Assembly (NCBI RefSeq): GCF_037076555.1
Contig: NZ_AP029023.1
Location: 2,542,001 to 2,606,000, forward strand
DNA: 64,000 bases
Source: Methylophilus sp. DW102
GTDB lineage: Bacteria; Pseudomonadota; Gammaproteobacteria; Burkholderiales; Methylophilaceae
Direction of reading: 5' to 3'
Position 1 is the first letter of the stretch; every line of letters begins with the position of its first letter. The notes beneath the pieces are model-generated. The model had not been told where the DNA came from. It saw nothing but the letters and a program-made list of their open reading frames with translations, and did no database searches. Made by a program: the position numbers and the translations under genes. Below are positions 28,747 through 36,625 of the stretch, piece after piece.

Positions 28747-28980
28747 ATGAGACCACCCAATTCTGTTATGGCTTCTGGCATGCCTCCCGTTCCACGCGAC
28801 ATTCTGAGTCTTGAAGACCAGAAGTTGGTGGATAGCGCGCGTGACATTCTCATGCATCAGCGCGATCTCAGCGAAGACCAGGCTTATTCACTCCTGGCTG
28901 AAATGGCTTTTAAGCGTAAAACCGGCATCGCCGATATTTCGCTACAGTTAGTCAACATCACCAAACGACTCACCACCTAA
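28747..28980 (+). CDS. Stand-alone ANTAR-domain protein (RNA-binding antiterminator)
   Basis: The product has 77 residues. After about 20 residues the protein is a single ANTAR domain: LVDSARDILMHQRDLSEDQAY then LLAEMAFKRKTGIADIS, the three-helix pattern seen at the C-terminus of AmiR, NasR and EutV. It has no attached sensor or receiver domain. ANTAR domains bind tandem hexanucleotide-loop hairpins in leader RNAs and prevent termination. The upstream sigma-54 element and NtrC-like site suggest expression on nitrogen limitation. Alternative in-frame starts at 28768 and 28780 exist and no ribosome-binding site decides between them; 28747 fits the predicted transcript. Its RNA target is unknown, and no two-hairpin motif was found in this window. 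Confidence 0.82.
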   Translation: MRPPNSVMASGMPPVPRDILSLEDQKLVDSARDILMHQRDLSEDQAYSLLAEMAFKRKTGIADISLQLVNITKRLTT

Positions 28981-29078
28981 AGCCACCATCCTTGAACCAG
29001 AATCGTCCTTGACGGTTTCTGGCGATCCATCAGCCGCGTCAACATCTGCAGTCTTTCACATTTATTCCGGGTAACTGC

Positions 29079-29106
29079 TTGCACTAAAAAAGAGTTTCGG
29101 TATAAT
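29079..29106 (+). promoter_or_regulatory. Promoter of the tRNA-Val gene
   Basis: TTGCAC (29079-29084), a 16-base spacer and a perfect TATAAT (29101-29106) are followed by a GC-rich stretch like a stringent discriminator. The promoter ends 21 bases before the tRNA. Confidence 0.7.
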
Positions 29107-29127
29107 GCGCGCTTCGTTGCAAGGCAC

Positions 29128-29203
29128 GGGTGCTTAGCTCAGTTGGTAGAGCGTCGCCCTTACAAGGCGAATGTCAGCGGTTCGACCCCGTTAGCACCCA
29201 CCA
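29128..29203 (+). tRNA. tRNA-Val (anticodon UAC)
   Basis: The 76-base gene folds as a complete cloverleaf. The acceptor arms GGGTGCT/AGCACCC pair fully, the D-loop has TAGCTCAGTTGGTAGA, the anticodon loop CTTACAA gives UAC (valine GUA/GUG) and the T arm has GGTTCGACCCC. The CCA end is encoded. It converges with radC 24 bases away. Confidence 0.97.
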
Positions 29204-29227
29204 CTCCCAGCCTTCAGCAGATCAGCT

Positions 29228-29902
29228 TTAAATCATCCCCTGCTCGCTAAAAGAAAACGTCTCCTGCTTGGCGACGATAATGTGATCCAGCACTTTCACA
29301 TCCACCAGCATCAACGCTTCTTTCAAACTGTGGGTTAATTGCTCATCGGCTCGACTCGGACTGGCGACCCCACCGGGATGATTATGGCTCAGGATCACCG
29401 CGGCCGCATTGAGCGCCAGCGCACGTTTAACCACCTCACGCGGATAAACATTGGTTTGCATCAAGCTGCCTTCGAATAAGGTTTCATAGGCGATCAGCCG
29501 ATTTTGCGCATCTAAAAACAAAATACCAAACACTTCGCGCTGCAAGGCCGACAGTTGTAACTGCAAATAATCCTTCACCTGGCGTGGCGAGCGAAAACTG
29601 TCATTTTGCTGCAAGGTTTCGCCCAAGGCTCGCTTGCTCATTTCCAGCACCGCCTGCAACTGGCAATATTTACTCACCCCCATGCCAGACACCCGTGACA
29701 TCTGTTTAAGATCTGCTGAAAACACGCCATTCAGGCTATGAAAATGTTGCAACAACTCTCTCGCCAAATCCACAGCGGTTTTACCAGCCACCCCAACACG
29801 TAAGAAAATCGCCAATAACTCTGCGTCCGATAATGACACTGCGCCGGTGCGCAGCAATTTTTCGCGTGGCCGTTCCTGTTCCGGCCAATCTGTAATTGCC
29901 AT
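29228..29902 (-). CDS. radC: RadC/JAB-domain protein
   Basis: The product has 224 residues. The N-terminal helix-hairpin-helix-like part (residues about 1-100) is followed by a JAB1/MPN-type metal-binding domain with the motif [16 protein letters not shown] and an upstream Glu in the [12 protein letters not shown] region. It was named for DNA repair, but the biochemical role is unsettled. In E. coli radC neighbours dfp, dut, rpmB and rpmG; the same set is here, rearranged by two extra genes. It is followed 18 bases upstream by the metalloprotease-like gene in the same direction. Confidence 0.92.
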   Translation of the reverse strand: MAITDWPEQERPREKLLRTGAVSLSDAELLAIFLRVGVAGKTAVDLARELLQHFHSLNGVFSADLKQMSRVSGMGVSKYCQLQAVLEMSKRALGETLQQNDSFRSPRQVKDYLQLQLSALQREVFGILFLDAQNRLIAYETLFEGSLMQTNVYPREVVKRALALNAAAVILSHNHPGGVASPSRADEQLTHSLKEALMLVDVKVLDHIIVAKQETFSFSEQGMI

Positions 29903-29920
29903 GTTGCCCCCCTTTATCGC

Positions 29921-30688
29921 CTAATGCAGCCAACCGATCTCACGTGCTGTCGGTCGACCAATCACCACTTCATCCAAACTTTTTGCCATGCGCGAGGTTT
30001 GCGTAGATTGAGGGATCTGGCCCGCCATCAGCTCGGCCATGGATTGCGGATACAGCGGCTGGGCATAGGGCTCTGCATATCCTTGCGGAAACTGGGGCTG
30101 ATGGGTGTTGAGGTCGTATTTATCTGTGGCACTCAGGGTATGCAGCAGCTCATGGGCCACAATGACAGCATTCACAGAGTGCTGGCTGTTTTCGGCAAAC
30201 AAATTGACACGGCCGATGCGGCCTTTGTGCAAGGCGGTGGAGTGACGTAAATGCCGTTGCCGGGCCGGATCGTGATAGAGCAAATACAACTTGATGTCTA
30301 GCGGGACACCAACCTCCGGCTGATGCCGCCAGCCAAACCAGCGAAATTGCAGACTCCACAAAATAATCTCATGCAACGGCGCACTCACTGCAGGTGGCGC
30401 AGGTGGCACCTCATGAATTTCCGGGCCAAGATAAAACGTGATTGGCCGCCTCAAGGGCAATTGATATTTGGCAGCCTCCCGCGAGAAAAAGGCCGCCAAC
30501 TGTTCAAAATCCTCAGCCCGCAAGCTTGCAATATACGCGGCTGAAGTCGCAGAGCCATCGGCATTGACCGGATATAAAGCTACCTTGAGCGGATGCCGCC
30601 ATTGCAGGACTTCGTACTCTTGCCAAAGCTGCAATAAAGCCGCACTCACCACTACTACCCAGAAGAAAATTCGGACTGTCTTTATCAT
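29921..30688 (-). CDS. Predicted membrane-anchored HExxH metalloprotein, family not recognised
   Basis: The product has 255 residues. A single N-terminal hydrophobic helix (residues 4-20) suggests an inner-membrane anchor with a periplasmic body. Residues 179-183 are HELLH, followed by TLSATDKYD and a candidate third ligand Glu219 in SMAELMAGQ, consistent with a zinc metallopeptidase. I recognise no named family. The ATG at 30688 is preferred; an in-frame GTG at 30697 adds three residues. It is divergent from coaBC and probably co-transcribed with radC. Function is unknown; the catalytic reading is inference from the motif. Confidence 0.72.
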   Translation of the reverse strand: MIKTVRIFFWVVVVSAALLQLWQEYEVLQWRHPLKVALYPVNADGSATSAAYIASLRAEDFEQLAAFFSREAAKYQLPLRRPITFYLGPEIHEVPPAPPAVSAPLHEIILWSLQFRWFGWRHQPEVGVPLDIKLYLLYHDPARQRHLRHSTALHKGRIGRVNLFAENSQHSVNAVIVAHELLHTLSATDKYDLNTHQPQFPQGYAEPYAQPLYPQSMAELMAGQIPQSTQTSRMAKSLDEVVIGRPTAREIGWLH

Positions 30689-30788
30689 GCCTGCCACCCA
30701 AAGGATGGATAGATGTTAACATGTTTAAAGACAGCCGGCGGCGCTCAAAAATGCTTCGATGCGCGCTTTTGCAGTTAAAATACTTGCC

Positions 30789-31985
30789 ATGAATGCGATC
30801 TACGCAAAACCTTTGAATATTCTGCTGGGCGTCACTGGCGGCATCGCTGCTTACAAAACAGCAGAATTGGTGCGCTTGCTGATTAAACAAGGCCACCGTG
30901 TACAAGTGGTGATGACTGAAGCAGCCACCCACTTTATCACCCCAACCACCTTGCAAGCCTTGTCCGGGCAACCCGTTTTTATCGATAGCTGGGATCAGCG
31001 TATCGCCAATGGCATGCCGCACATTGAGCTCAGCCGTCAGGCAGATGCCATCCTGGTTGCACCAGCCAGTGCCGATTTTATGGCCAAACTGGTGCATGGC
31101 TTTGCCAACGACCTGCTCTCCACCTTATGCCTTGCACGTGAGTGCCCACTTCTGGTTGCACCCGCCATGAACAGACAAATGTGGGAGAGTGCGGCGACCC
31201 AGCGCAACGTGCAACAACTCAGGCAAGATGGCGTCACCGTCCTGGGGCCGGACAGCGGTGAGCAGGCATGTGGCGAAGTCGGGCAAGGTAGAATGCTGGA
31301 ACCAGATCACCTGCTGGAGGCCCTCACCCGTTTTTTCACACCCAAGTTATTGGCTGGAAAAAACATCCTGATAACTGCAGGTGCGACCATGGAAATGCTG
31401 GATCCGGTGCGTGGCATCACCAACCTGAGCAGTGGCAAAATGGGCTTTGCTCTGGCGCAAGCCGCCACCCGTATGGGCGCAACGGTCACGCTCGTCTATG
31501 GCCACCATCAAGTCACGCCTCCCGAAGTCAGCCAAGCCTGCTTCGCGGGCAGCGCCGGTGAGATGTATCAAACCGTGATGCAGCATATTGCCAACCAAGA
31601 TGTATTTATTGCCGTCGCCGCCGTGGCCGACTACCGACCACAACAAATATCAGAGCAAAAAATCAAAAAGAGTGAGTCTACACTCACCTTAGCGCTGATC
31701 AAAAACAAAGACATTCTGGCAGATGTCGCGTCCTTGCCTAATCCGCCTTACTGTGTCGGTTTTGCAGCAGAGTCAGAACAAATACTCGAACACGCCCGAC
31801 AAAAACGGCTGGCGAAGCGGATTCCCATGATTGTGGCGAATCATGCCAATTCCGCCTTGGGCAGTGACCGCAACACAGTGACCATCATAGATGACCAAGC
31901 TGAAACGCCCCTGCAAGCCGATGAAAAAATTAATATCGCGTTCGAGATTCTGTGCCATCTGCATGCGAGACTTGATCCACATTAA
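30789..31985 (+). CDS. coaBC: Phosphopantothenoylcysteine synthetase/decarboxylase (CoaBC)
   Basis: This bifunctional flavoprotein makes 4'-phosphopantetheine in coenzyme A synthesis. It has 398 residues. The N-terminal CoaC decarboxylase has GVTGGIAAYK, LVAPAMN with its catalytic Asn, and the flap Cys in GEQACGEVGQGRM. The C-terminal CoaB synthetase has ITAGATMEMLDPVRGITNLS and the catalytic Lys in QQISEQKIKK. The ATG at 30789 is chosen by family start. A TAAAAT box ends only 7 bases before it, so the transcript may be nearly leaderless. dut, its usual neighbour, is 2.3 kb downstream because a receptor gene intervenes. Confidence 0.95.
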   Translation: MNAIYAKPLNILLGVTGGIAAYKTAELVRLLIKQGHRVQVVMTEAATHFITPTTLQALSGQPVFIDSWDQRIANGMPHIELSRQADAILVAPASADFMAKLVHGFANDLLSTLCLARECPLLVAPAMNRQMWESAATQRNVQQLRQDGVTVLGPDSGEQACGEVGQGRMLEPDHLLEALTRFFTPKLLAGKNILITAGATMEMLDPVRGITNLSSGKMGFALAQAATRMGATVTLVYGHHQVTPPEVSQACFAGSAGEMYQTVMQHIANQDVFIAVAAVADYRPQQISEQKIKKSESTLTLALIKNKDILADVASLPNPPYCVGFAAESEQILEHARQKRLAKRIPMIVANHANSALGSDRNTVTIIDDQAETPLQADEKINIAFEILCHLHARLDPH

Positions 31986-31997
31986 ATATCTTCAGGC

Positions 31998-32029
31998 CTC
32001 CTCAGTATTTTCATGAAAATACTGAGGAG
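31998..32029. promoter_or_regulatory. Perfect 32-bp palindrome between coaBC and the receptor gene
   Basis: Positions 31998-32029 are exactly self-complementary (14-bp stem, TCATGA centre) and the symmetry ends sharply at both sides. It starts 13 bases after the coaBC stop and lies 59 bases before the receptor ATG. There is no T run after it, so it is a poor intrinsic terminator. It could be an operator for the receptor, or a processing or rho-related structure. A second 12-bp palindrome follows at 32052-32063. Confidence 0.6.
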
Positions 32030-32087
32030 CGAAAGCTTACGCACAGCTTACAATCGCGCGATTCGATTTTAAGTAGAAAGTTAGAAC

Positions 32088-34160
32088 ATGCGCGTATTCC
32101 GCCTCACGCCTTTATCGATGGCTATCGCAACCGCCTTCATCGCCCCCACCAGCGGATTGGCAGATGAAGAAAAAGCCGTCACCCTGTCTCCGATTGTGGT
32201 CACAGCCACCCGACAAGCACAAAACAGCTTTGACCTCCCTGTCGCGATTGACGTCGTAGAGCAAAAAAACATCAAAGATGGCCAACTGCAAATCAACCTC
32301 TCGGAAAGTCTGATTCGCGTACCCGGCATTACCGCGCAAAATCGCACGCAGCAGGCACAAGATCCACAAATTTCCAGCCGGGGTTTTGGTGCACGTTCAT
32401 CGTTTGGGGTGCGTGGCATTCGTATTTATGTCGACGGCATTCCGCTGACCATGCCAGATGGCCAAGGCCAACCCGGCGTAGTTGACCTGTCAGCAATTAA
32501 AAGTATAGAAGTCATGCGCGGGCCATTCTCTTCGCTTTACGGCAACTCGTCCGGTGGCGTAATTCAAATGTTCACCCAAGATGCCCCTGCAACGCCAACA
32601 CTAGGTGCAACCGCAATGTTTGGCAGCTATGACACCAAACGCAACATCTTGGAAGCCTCCGGCCAGCTTGAAGGGATGGAATACATGCTGAATGTTTCTA
32701 ACTTTGAGTCTGATGGTTACCGTGACCATAGTAGAAGCAACAAGCAGATGGCCACTGCCAAATTCAAATTCAACCTCACAGAAGATACCAAAGTCACCAC
32801 TTTAGTTAACTGGTTTGATCAAGATGCCCAGGATCCTGGTGGATTGACGAAAGCTGATGTTGCAAGTGATCGAAAAGGGGTCGTTCCAGCTACTCTGAAC
32901 GCGAACACAAGAGTATCTCGCAGCCACACGCAAGTTGGTTTTAATTTTGAACATACAATCAACCCAAACAATACAATCAACTTGATTACTTATGTTGGCA
33001 CGCGCGAAAACAACCAGATTTTGGCAACAAATGCGACAGGATCGAATGCTAGATCAAGTCAAATTTCCAGAGAGTTCTATGGTTCAGACTTACGCTGGGA
33101 CAATAGAGGTGAGGTAGCAGGAAAACAATACAATATCAGCCTTGGACTGAATTATGGAAAATCGACTGATGCGCGCAAAGACACCAATATTCAGGGAACA
33201 GGCTTAGGCCCTAATAGAATCGAAGATAATATTGTCGATAACTTCGACCAATACATTCAAGGAAAACTTGCGTTAACCGATAATTTTGACGTGCATGCTG
33301 GTGTTCGTCATACAAAAGTCACTCTAAAAGTAAATGACCAGTTAACTCCACCTGATAATAGCGGCTCAGTTGACTACCAAAAGACTAACCCTGTTTTGGG
33401 AGCCACCTGGAAAGTTACACCAGCGCTCAATCTTTATGCAAATTTTGGCAAAGGATTTGAGACACCCACTTTTATTGAAGCTGCTTACAATAGTACGGCC
33501 GCCTCTGCGACACCAAATTTAACGCTCAAACCGAGTCAAAGTAACAATTATGAAGTAGGTGCCAAAGCATATATTACTGACTCCTCCTTACTTACACTAA
33601 CTGCATTCAGGATTAACACCCAAGATGAACTCGTTGTTTCTGCAAACAGTAATGGGCGATCAGTTTACGCGAATGCGAACAATACTAAACGTTACGGTAC
33701 CGAGATATCCCTTGATACCCGTTATGAAAACAATATCACCACTTACTTTTCATACTCATTTCTCAATGCGAAATATAGCTCGTCCTATGTTGGAAATAAC
33801 GGACTGATTGAATCGGGTAATTACATCCCTGGTACATATCGAAATCAACTTTACGGCGAGGTGGCTTGGAAATATCAGCCTTTGGGATTTTATACAGCGT
33901 TAGAGGGAAGATATAACAGCAAAGTTTATGTTGATGATATTAACTCGCAAAGCGCATCTTCTTATACAATTTTTAACCTGCGCGCAGGCCTCGAACAAAA
34001 TCTCAGTCATTGGAATTTTAAAGAATATATTAGATTAGAAAATATGTTTGATCGCGAGTACATAGGTGCTGTTCGCGTCAATGATACCAATGCACGTTTT
34101 TATGAGCCTGCTGCAGGTCGCAATTACCTCGTTGGAATAAATGCACAATACAAGTTCTAA
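32088..34160 (+). CDS. pqqU: TonB-dependent outer-membrane receptor, YncD/PqqU-like
   Basis: The product has 690 residues. A signal peptide cleaves near Ala25. A TonB box-like TLSPIVVTATR follows, then a plug domain (about residues 50-165) and a 22-strand barrel ending in Phe690. Segments such as INLSESL, VDGIPLTMPDGQGQ, DPGGLTKA, FGKGFETPT and the final REYIGAV...RFYEPAAGRNY agree with what I remember of E. coli YncD (PqqU), the receptor that imports the redox cofactor PQQ. PQQ is the cofactor of methanol dehydrogenases, so uptake or scavenging would suit a methylotroph. The function is assigned by resemblance, not tested. The second half of the gene is clearly more AT-rich than the first. 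It separates coaBC from dut. Confidence 0.8.
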   Translation: MRVFRLTPLSMAIATAFIAPTSGLADEEKAVTLSPIVVTATRQAQNSFDLPVAIDVVEQKNIKDGQLQINLSESLIRVPGITAQNRTQQAQDPQISSRGFGARSSFGVRGIRIYVDGIPLTMPDGQGQPGVVDLSAIKSIEVMRGPFSSLYGNSSGGVIQMFTQDAPATPTLGATAMFGSYDTKRNILEASGQLEGMEYMLNVSNFESDGYRDHSRSNKQMATAKFKFNLTEDTKVTTLVNWFDQDAQDPGGLTKADVASDRKGVVPATLNANTRVSRSHTQVGFNFEHTINPNNTINLITYVGTRENNQILATNATGSNARSSQISREFYGSDLRWDNRGEVAGKQYNISLGLNYGKSTDARKDTNIQGTGLGPNRIEDNIVDNFDQYIQGKLALTDNFDVHAGVRHTKVTLKVNDQLTPPDNSGSVDYQKTNPVLGATWKVTPALNLYANFGKGFETPTFIEAAYNSTAASATPNLTLKPSQSNNYEVGAKAYITDSSLLTLTAFRINTQDELVVSANSNGRSVYANANNTKRYGTEISLDTRYENNITTYFSYSFLNAKYSSSYVGNNGLIESGNYIPGTYRNQLYGEVAWKYQPLGFYTALEGRYNSKVYVDDINSQSASSYTIFNLRAGLEQNLSHWNFKEYIRLENMFDREYIGAVRVNDTNARFYEPAAGRNYLVGINAQYKF

Positions 34161-34176
34161 AGAAGAATCTCTTCTT

Positions 34177-34202
34177 AAAAGCCAGCATCCGCTGGCTTTT
34201 TT
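34177..34202 (+). terminator. Intrinsic terminator after the PqqU-like receptor
   Basis: Ten-base perfect arms (34177-34186 and 34191-34200) with a 4-base loop end in a T run, 16 bases after the stop. Confidence 0.9.
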
Positions 34203-34282
34203 ATTGAATAGCCTTGCCGCGATTAGTGATTTTCGACGCCATTTCGTGTTTAATAGCGCAATCAGTTTCTGGAGCCAGCCGC

Positions 34283-34735
34283 ATGTCAATTACCGTAGAC
34301 CTTAAAATCCTTGATCCTCGTTTGCATCATATGATGCCAAGCTACGCGACGCCTGGGTCTGCAGGGCTGGATTTAAGAGCATGTATTGAACATACGCAAA
34401 CCATACAAGCGGGGGAAACCATCATGATCCCGACCGGTATGGCGATTCATATCGATAACACTTATTACGCTGCCATGATTCTGCCGCGCTCTGGCTTGGG
34501 CCATAAACATGGCATCGTATTGGGCAACCTGGTCGGCCTGATTGACTCTGACTATCAGGGGCAGCTGCTGGTCTCGTGCTGGAACCGCAGTAAAGAACCG
34601 TTTATTTTGAACCCGATGGAACGTATCGCGCAGATGGTGATTGTGCCGGTAGTGCAGGCAGATTTTCATATCGTGGATGAATTTACCAGCAGTGAACGCG
34701 GTGAAGGCGGCTTTGGCAGCACAGGCAAGCACTAA
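34283..34735 (+). CDS. dut: dUTP diphosphatase
   Basis: This trimeric dUTPase hydrolyses dUTP to dUMP, keeping uracil out of DNA and feeding dTMP synthesis. It has 150 residues. All five motifs are present: [31 protein letters not shown] (catalytic Asp), ERIAQMV and the C-terminal [10 protein letters not shown]. The ATG at 34283 is chosen because GGAG lies 8 bases upstream; the longer in-frame extension from 34214 would overlap the post-receptor region without family support. It is upstream of rpmB-rpmG, as in other proteobacteria. Confidence 0.95.
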   Translation: MSITVDLKILDPRLHHMMPSYATPGSAGLDLRACIEHTQTIQAGETIMIPTGMAIHIDNTYYAAMILPRSGLGHKHGIVLGNLVGLIDSDYQGQLLVSCWNRSKEPFILNPMERIAQMVIVPVVQADFHIVDEFTSSERGEGGFGSTGKH

Positions 34736-34760
34736 TTATTTGAAAAGTTGCAATAATTGC

Positions 34761-34790
34761 TTGATTTGATCATAGATTTCAATCTATAAT
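34761..34790 (+). promoter_or_regulatory. Promoter of rpmB-rpmG
   Basis: TTGATT (34761-34766), an 18-base spacer and a perfect TATAAT (34785-34790) lie about 40 bases upstream of the rpmB ATG. Confidence 0.65.
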
Positions 34791-34830
34791 CTCGCTCTTT
34801 CTGAAAAGATAAAAGTATTTGGAGACAACC

Positions 34831-35067
34831 ATGGCACGTGTATGTCAGGTAACCGGTAAAAAACCAATGGTGGGCAACAACGTTTCCCACGCACAAAACA
34901 AAACAAGACGTCGTTTCTTGCCTAACTTGCAAAACCGTAAGTTTTGGGTTGAGAGCGAAAACCGCTGGGTAAGCCTGCGCATTACTAACGCCGCTTTGCG
35001 TACCATCGACAAAAATGGTATCGATGCAGTATTGGCTGATTTGCGCGCTGCTGGCGAAAAAATCTAA
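34831..35067 (+). CDS. rpmB: 50S ribosomal protein L28
   Basis: The product has 78 residues, matching the family. It begins [20 protein letters not shown] and has the conserved RRFLPNLQ and RFWV-type core. The ATG at 34831 follows GGAG by 6 bases; an earlier in-frame ATG at 34819 adds four residues not found in the family. It forms the rpmB-rpmG pair with L33. Confidence 0.96.
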   Translation: MARVCQVTGKKPMVGNNVSHAQNKTRRRFLPNLQNRKFWVESENRWVSLRITNAALRTIDKNGIDAVLADLRAAGEKI

Positions 35068-35098
35068 CTCGCAGCACTAGTGAGCAAAGGACAATATC

Positions 35099-35254
35099 AT
35101 GCGTGAAAAAATCAAATTGGAATCCAGTGCTGGTACAGGTCATTTCTATACCACCACTAAAAACAAACGTACCATGCCAGAGAAAATGGAGATCAAAAAA
35201 TTTGATCCAGTTGCTCGCAAGCATGTCATGTACAAAGAAACTAAATTGAAATAA
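35099..35254 (+). CDS. rpmG: 50S ribosomal protein L33
   Basis: The 51-residue protein begins [20 protein letters not shown] and ends in YKETKLK, the typical proteobacterial L33. It has no zinc-ribbon cysteines, so it is the zinc-free form. It lies 31 bases after rpmB with AAAGGA upstream, and is followed by a terminator. Confidence 0.95.
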   Translation: MREKIKLESSAGTGHFYTTTKNKRTMPEKMEIKKFDPVARKHVMYKETKLK

Positions 35255-35275
35255 TTTCAGTTTCAAGTGTTTAAT

Positions 35276-35303
35276 AAAAAAGCCTGCATATGCAGGCTTT
35301 TTT
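35276..35303. terminator. Bidirectional terminator after rpmG
   Basis: A GC-rich palindrome (35282-35297) is flanked by six A on one side and six T on the other. It serves rpmG (+) and the MscS-type gene (-). Confidence 0.9.
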
Positions 35304-35322
35304 ATTGGCCGTGATTCATCGT

Positions 35323-36615
35323 TTATTCATCGCCATTAACAGCGTTTGAAGAGGAAATAATACGGACCTCCTGCTGTGGGTATGGAATCCGAATATTATT
35401 GGCTTTGAAGCGCCGCCAAATCTCATAATAAATGTCACTTTGTAATTTGGCTGTACCTTCCTCAGGGTTGGGAACCCAAACCGCTAATACTAAATCAATG
35501 CCATTCTGACCAAATGACTTGATTGTCACATCTACCGCCGTATCATCCTGTATGGTGCGCTCATGTGTTCTGCCGATTTCTTTTAATAACTGTATCGCCA
35601 GATCAAGATCGCTTTCATAGGAGATCTGAATAGGAATAGGCACCTTGGCTGTATGTACTGCAGAGGTATGATTGATTACCACATCCGTAATCATCTTCTC
35701 GTTAGGAATGATGATTTCTGTCGAATCGGGCTTCTGCAGGATCATGTAGCGAGAGCGCAACTCTTGCACAACACCATGATGCTCCCCAATGGTAATCAGG
35801 TCACCCATGTGCAGAGACTTATCCATCAAAATGATAAAGCCGCTCACGTAGTTACTGGCGATCTTTTGTAAGCCAAACCCCAACCCAACACCGAGCGCGC
35901 CCCCAAAGACGGACAACATGGTGACATCTATGCCCACCGCCGCCATGGACATCAGCAAGGCAATCACAATCGCCACCATGCGCACCAGCTTGACCATAAT
36001 CACGCGCCAGTTGCCATTGATATTGGTAGCAGCCATCAAGCGCATCTCAATAATGCGGCTCAGCCACAATGCCACCAGCATGGTAATGACGATGGTCAGA
36101 CTGCCTTGAAGCAGCAACAACAGGTTCAGCTTTTGCCTGCCGACAGTGAATTTCACGTCTTCGAGAATCTGCAATGCCGGATCGAGAAAACCGCTGATAT
36201 GCAAAGCAACAATGACCCAGACACACCAGGCGATCACGCGCTCAAACGAATGCAGCCAGGCGCCAGGTGAAAAGACATAACGCAATACATAAACAAAACT
36301 GCGAATCACCACCATCGCCAGCAGCATGCGCACTGACAGCTTGATCAGCCCCACATGCATCCAATGCTCCAGGCTGAGCCGGGTAATCAGTAACATTAAA
36401 AATGCGACCAGAGGAAAAAACAGCCGCTCAATTCCGCCCAGCAGTATTTTGTACACGATGTTTACGCGCCCTGCCGCAATTTGCTTGCGTAAGTGCAGAT
36501 TTAACAGCCCGCTGACAGCAAGCACGGCACCAATGATAAATAATTGCCATAACGCCGACACCGAGCTCAGGTCGTGCGCAATTTCTTTCCAGAGAATATC
36601 AATATCGCTATCCAT
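35323..36615 (-). CDS. MscS-family mechanosensitive channel
   Basis: The product has 430 residues. About five to six hydrophobic segments precede the MscS core: the pore helix is Gly/Ala rich (VFGGALGVGLGFGLQKIASNYVSGFIIL), followed by the beta domain (GDLITIGEHHGVVQEL and IIIPNEKMI) and a C-terminal alpha/beta part. Such channels open under membrane tension to release solutes after osmotic downshock. It is longer at the N-terminus than E. coli MscS. It lies 10 bases from the stop of mgtE, in the same direction, so the two are probably an operon. Confidence 0.9.
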   Translation of the reverse strand: MDSDIDILWKEIAHDLSSVSALWQLFIIGAVLAVSGLLNLHLRKQIAAGRVNIVYKILLGGIERLFFPLVAFLMLLITRLSLEHWMHVGLIKLSVRMLLAMVVIRSFVYVLRYVFSPGAWLHSFERVIAWCVWVIVALHISGFLDPALQILEDVKFTVGRQKLNLLLLLQGSLTIVITMLVALWLSRIIEMRLMAATNINGNWRVIMVKLVRMVAIVIALLMSMAAVGIDVTMLSVFGGALGVGLGFGLQKIASNYVSGFIILMDKSLHMGDLITIGEHHGVVQELRSRYMILQKPDSTEIIIPNEKMITDVVINHTSAVHTAKVPIPIQISYESDLDLAIQLLKEIGRTHERTIQDDTAVDVTIKSFGQNGIDLVLAVWVPNPEEGTAKLQSDIYYEIWRRFKANNIRIPYPQQEVRIISSSNAVNGDE

Positions 36616-36625
36616 GTATTACCGC

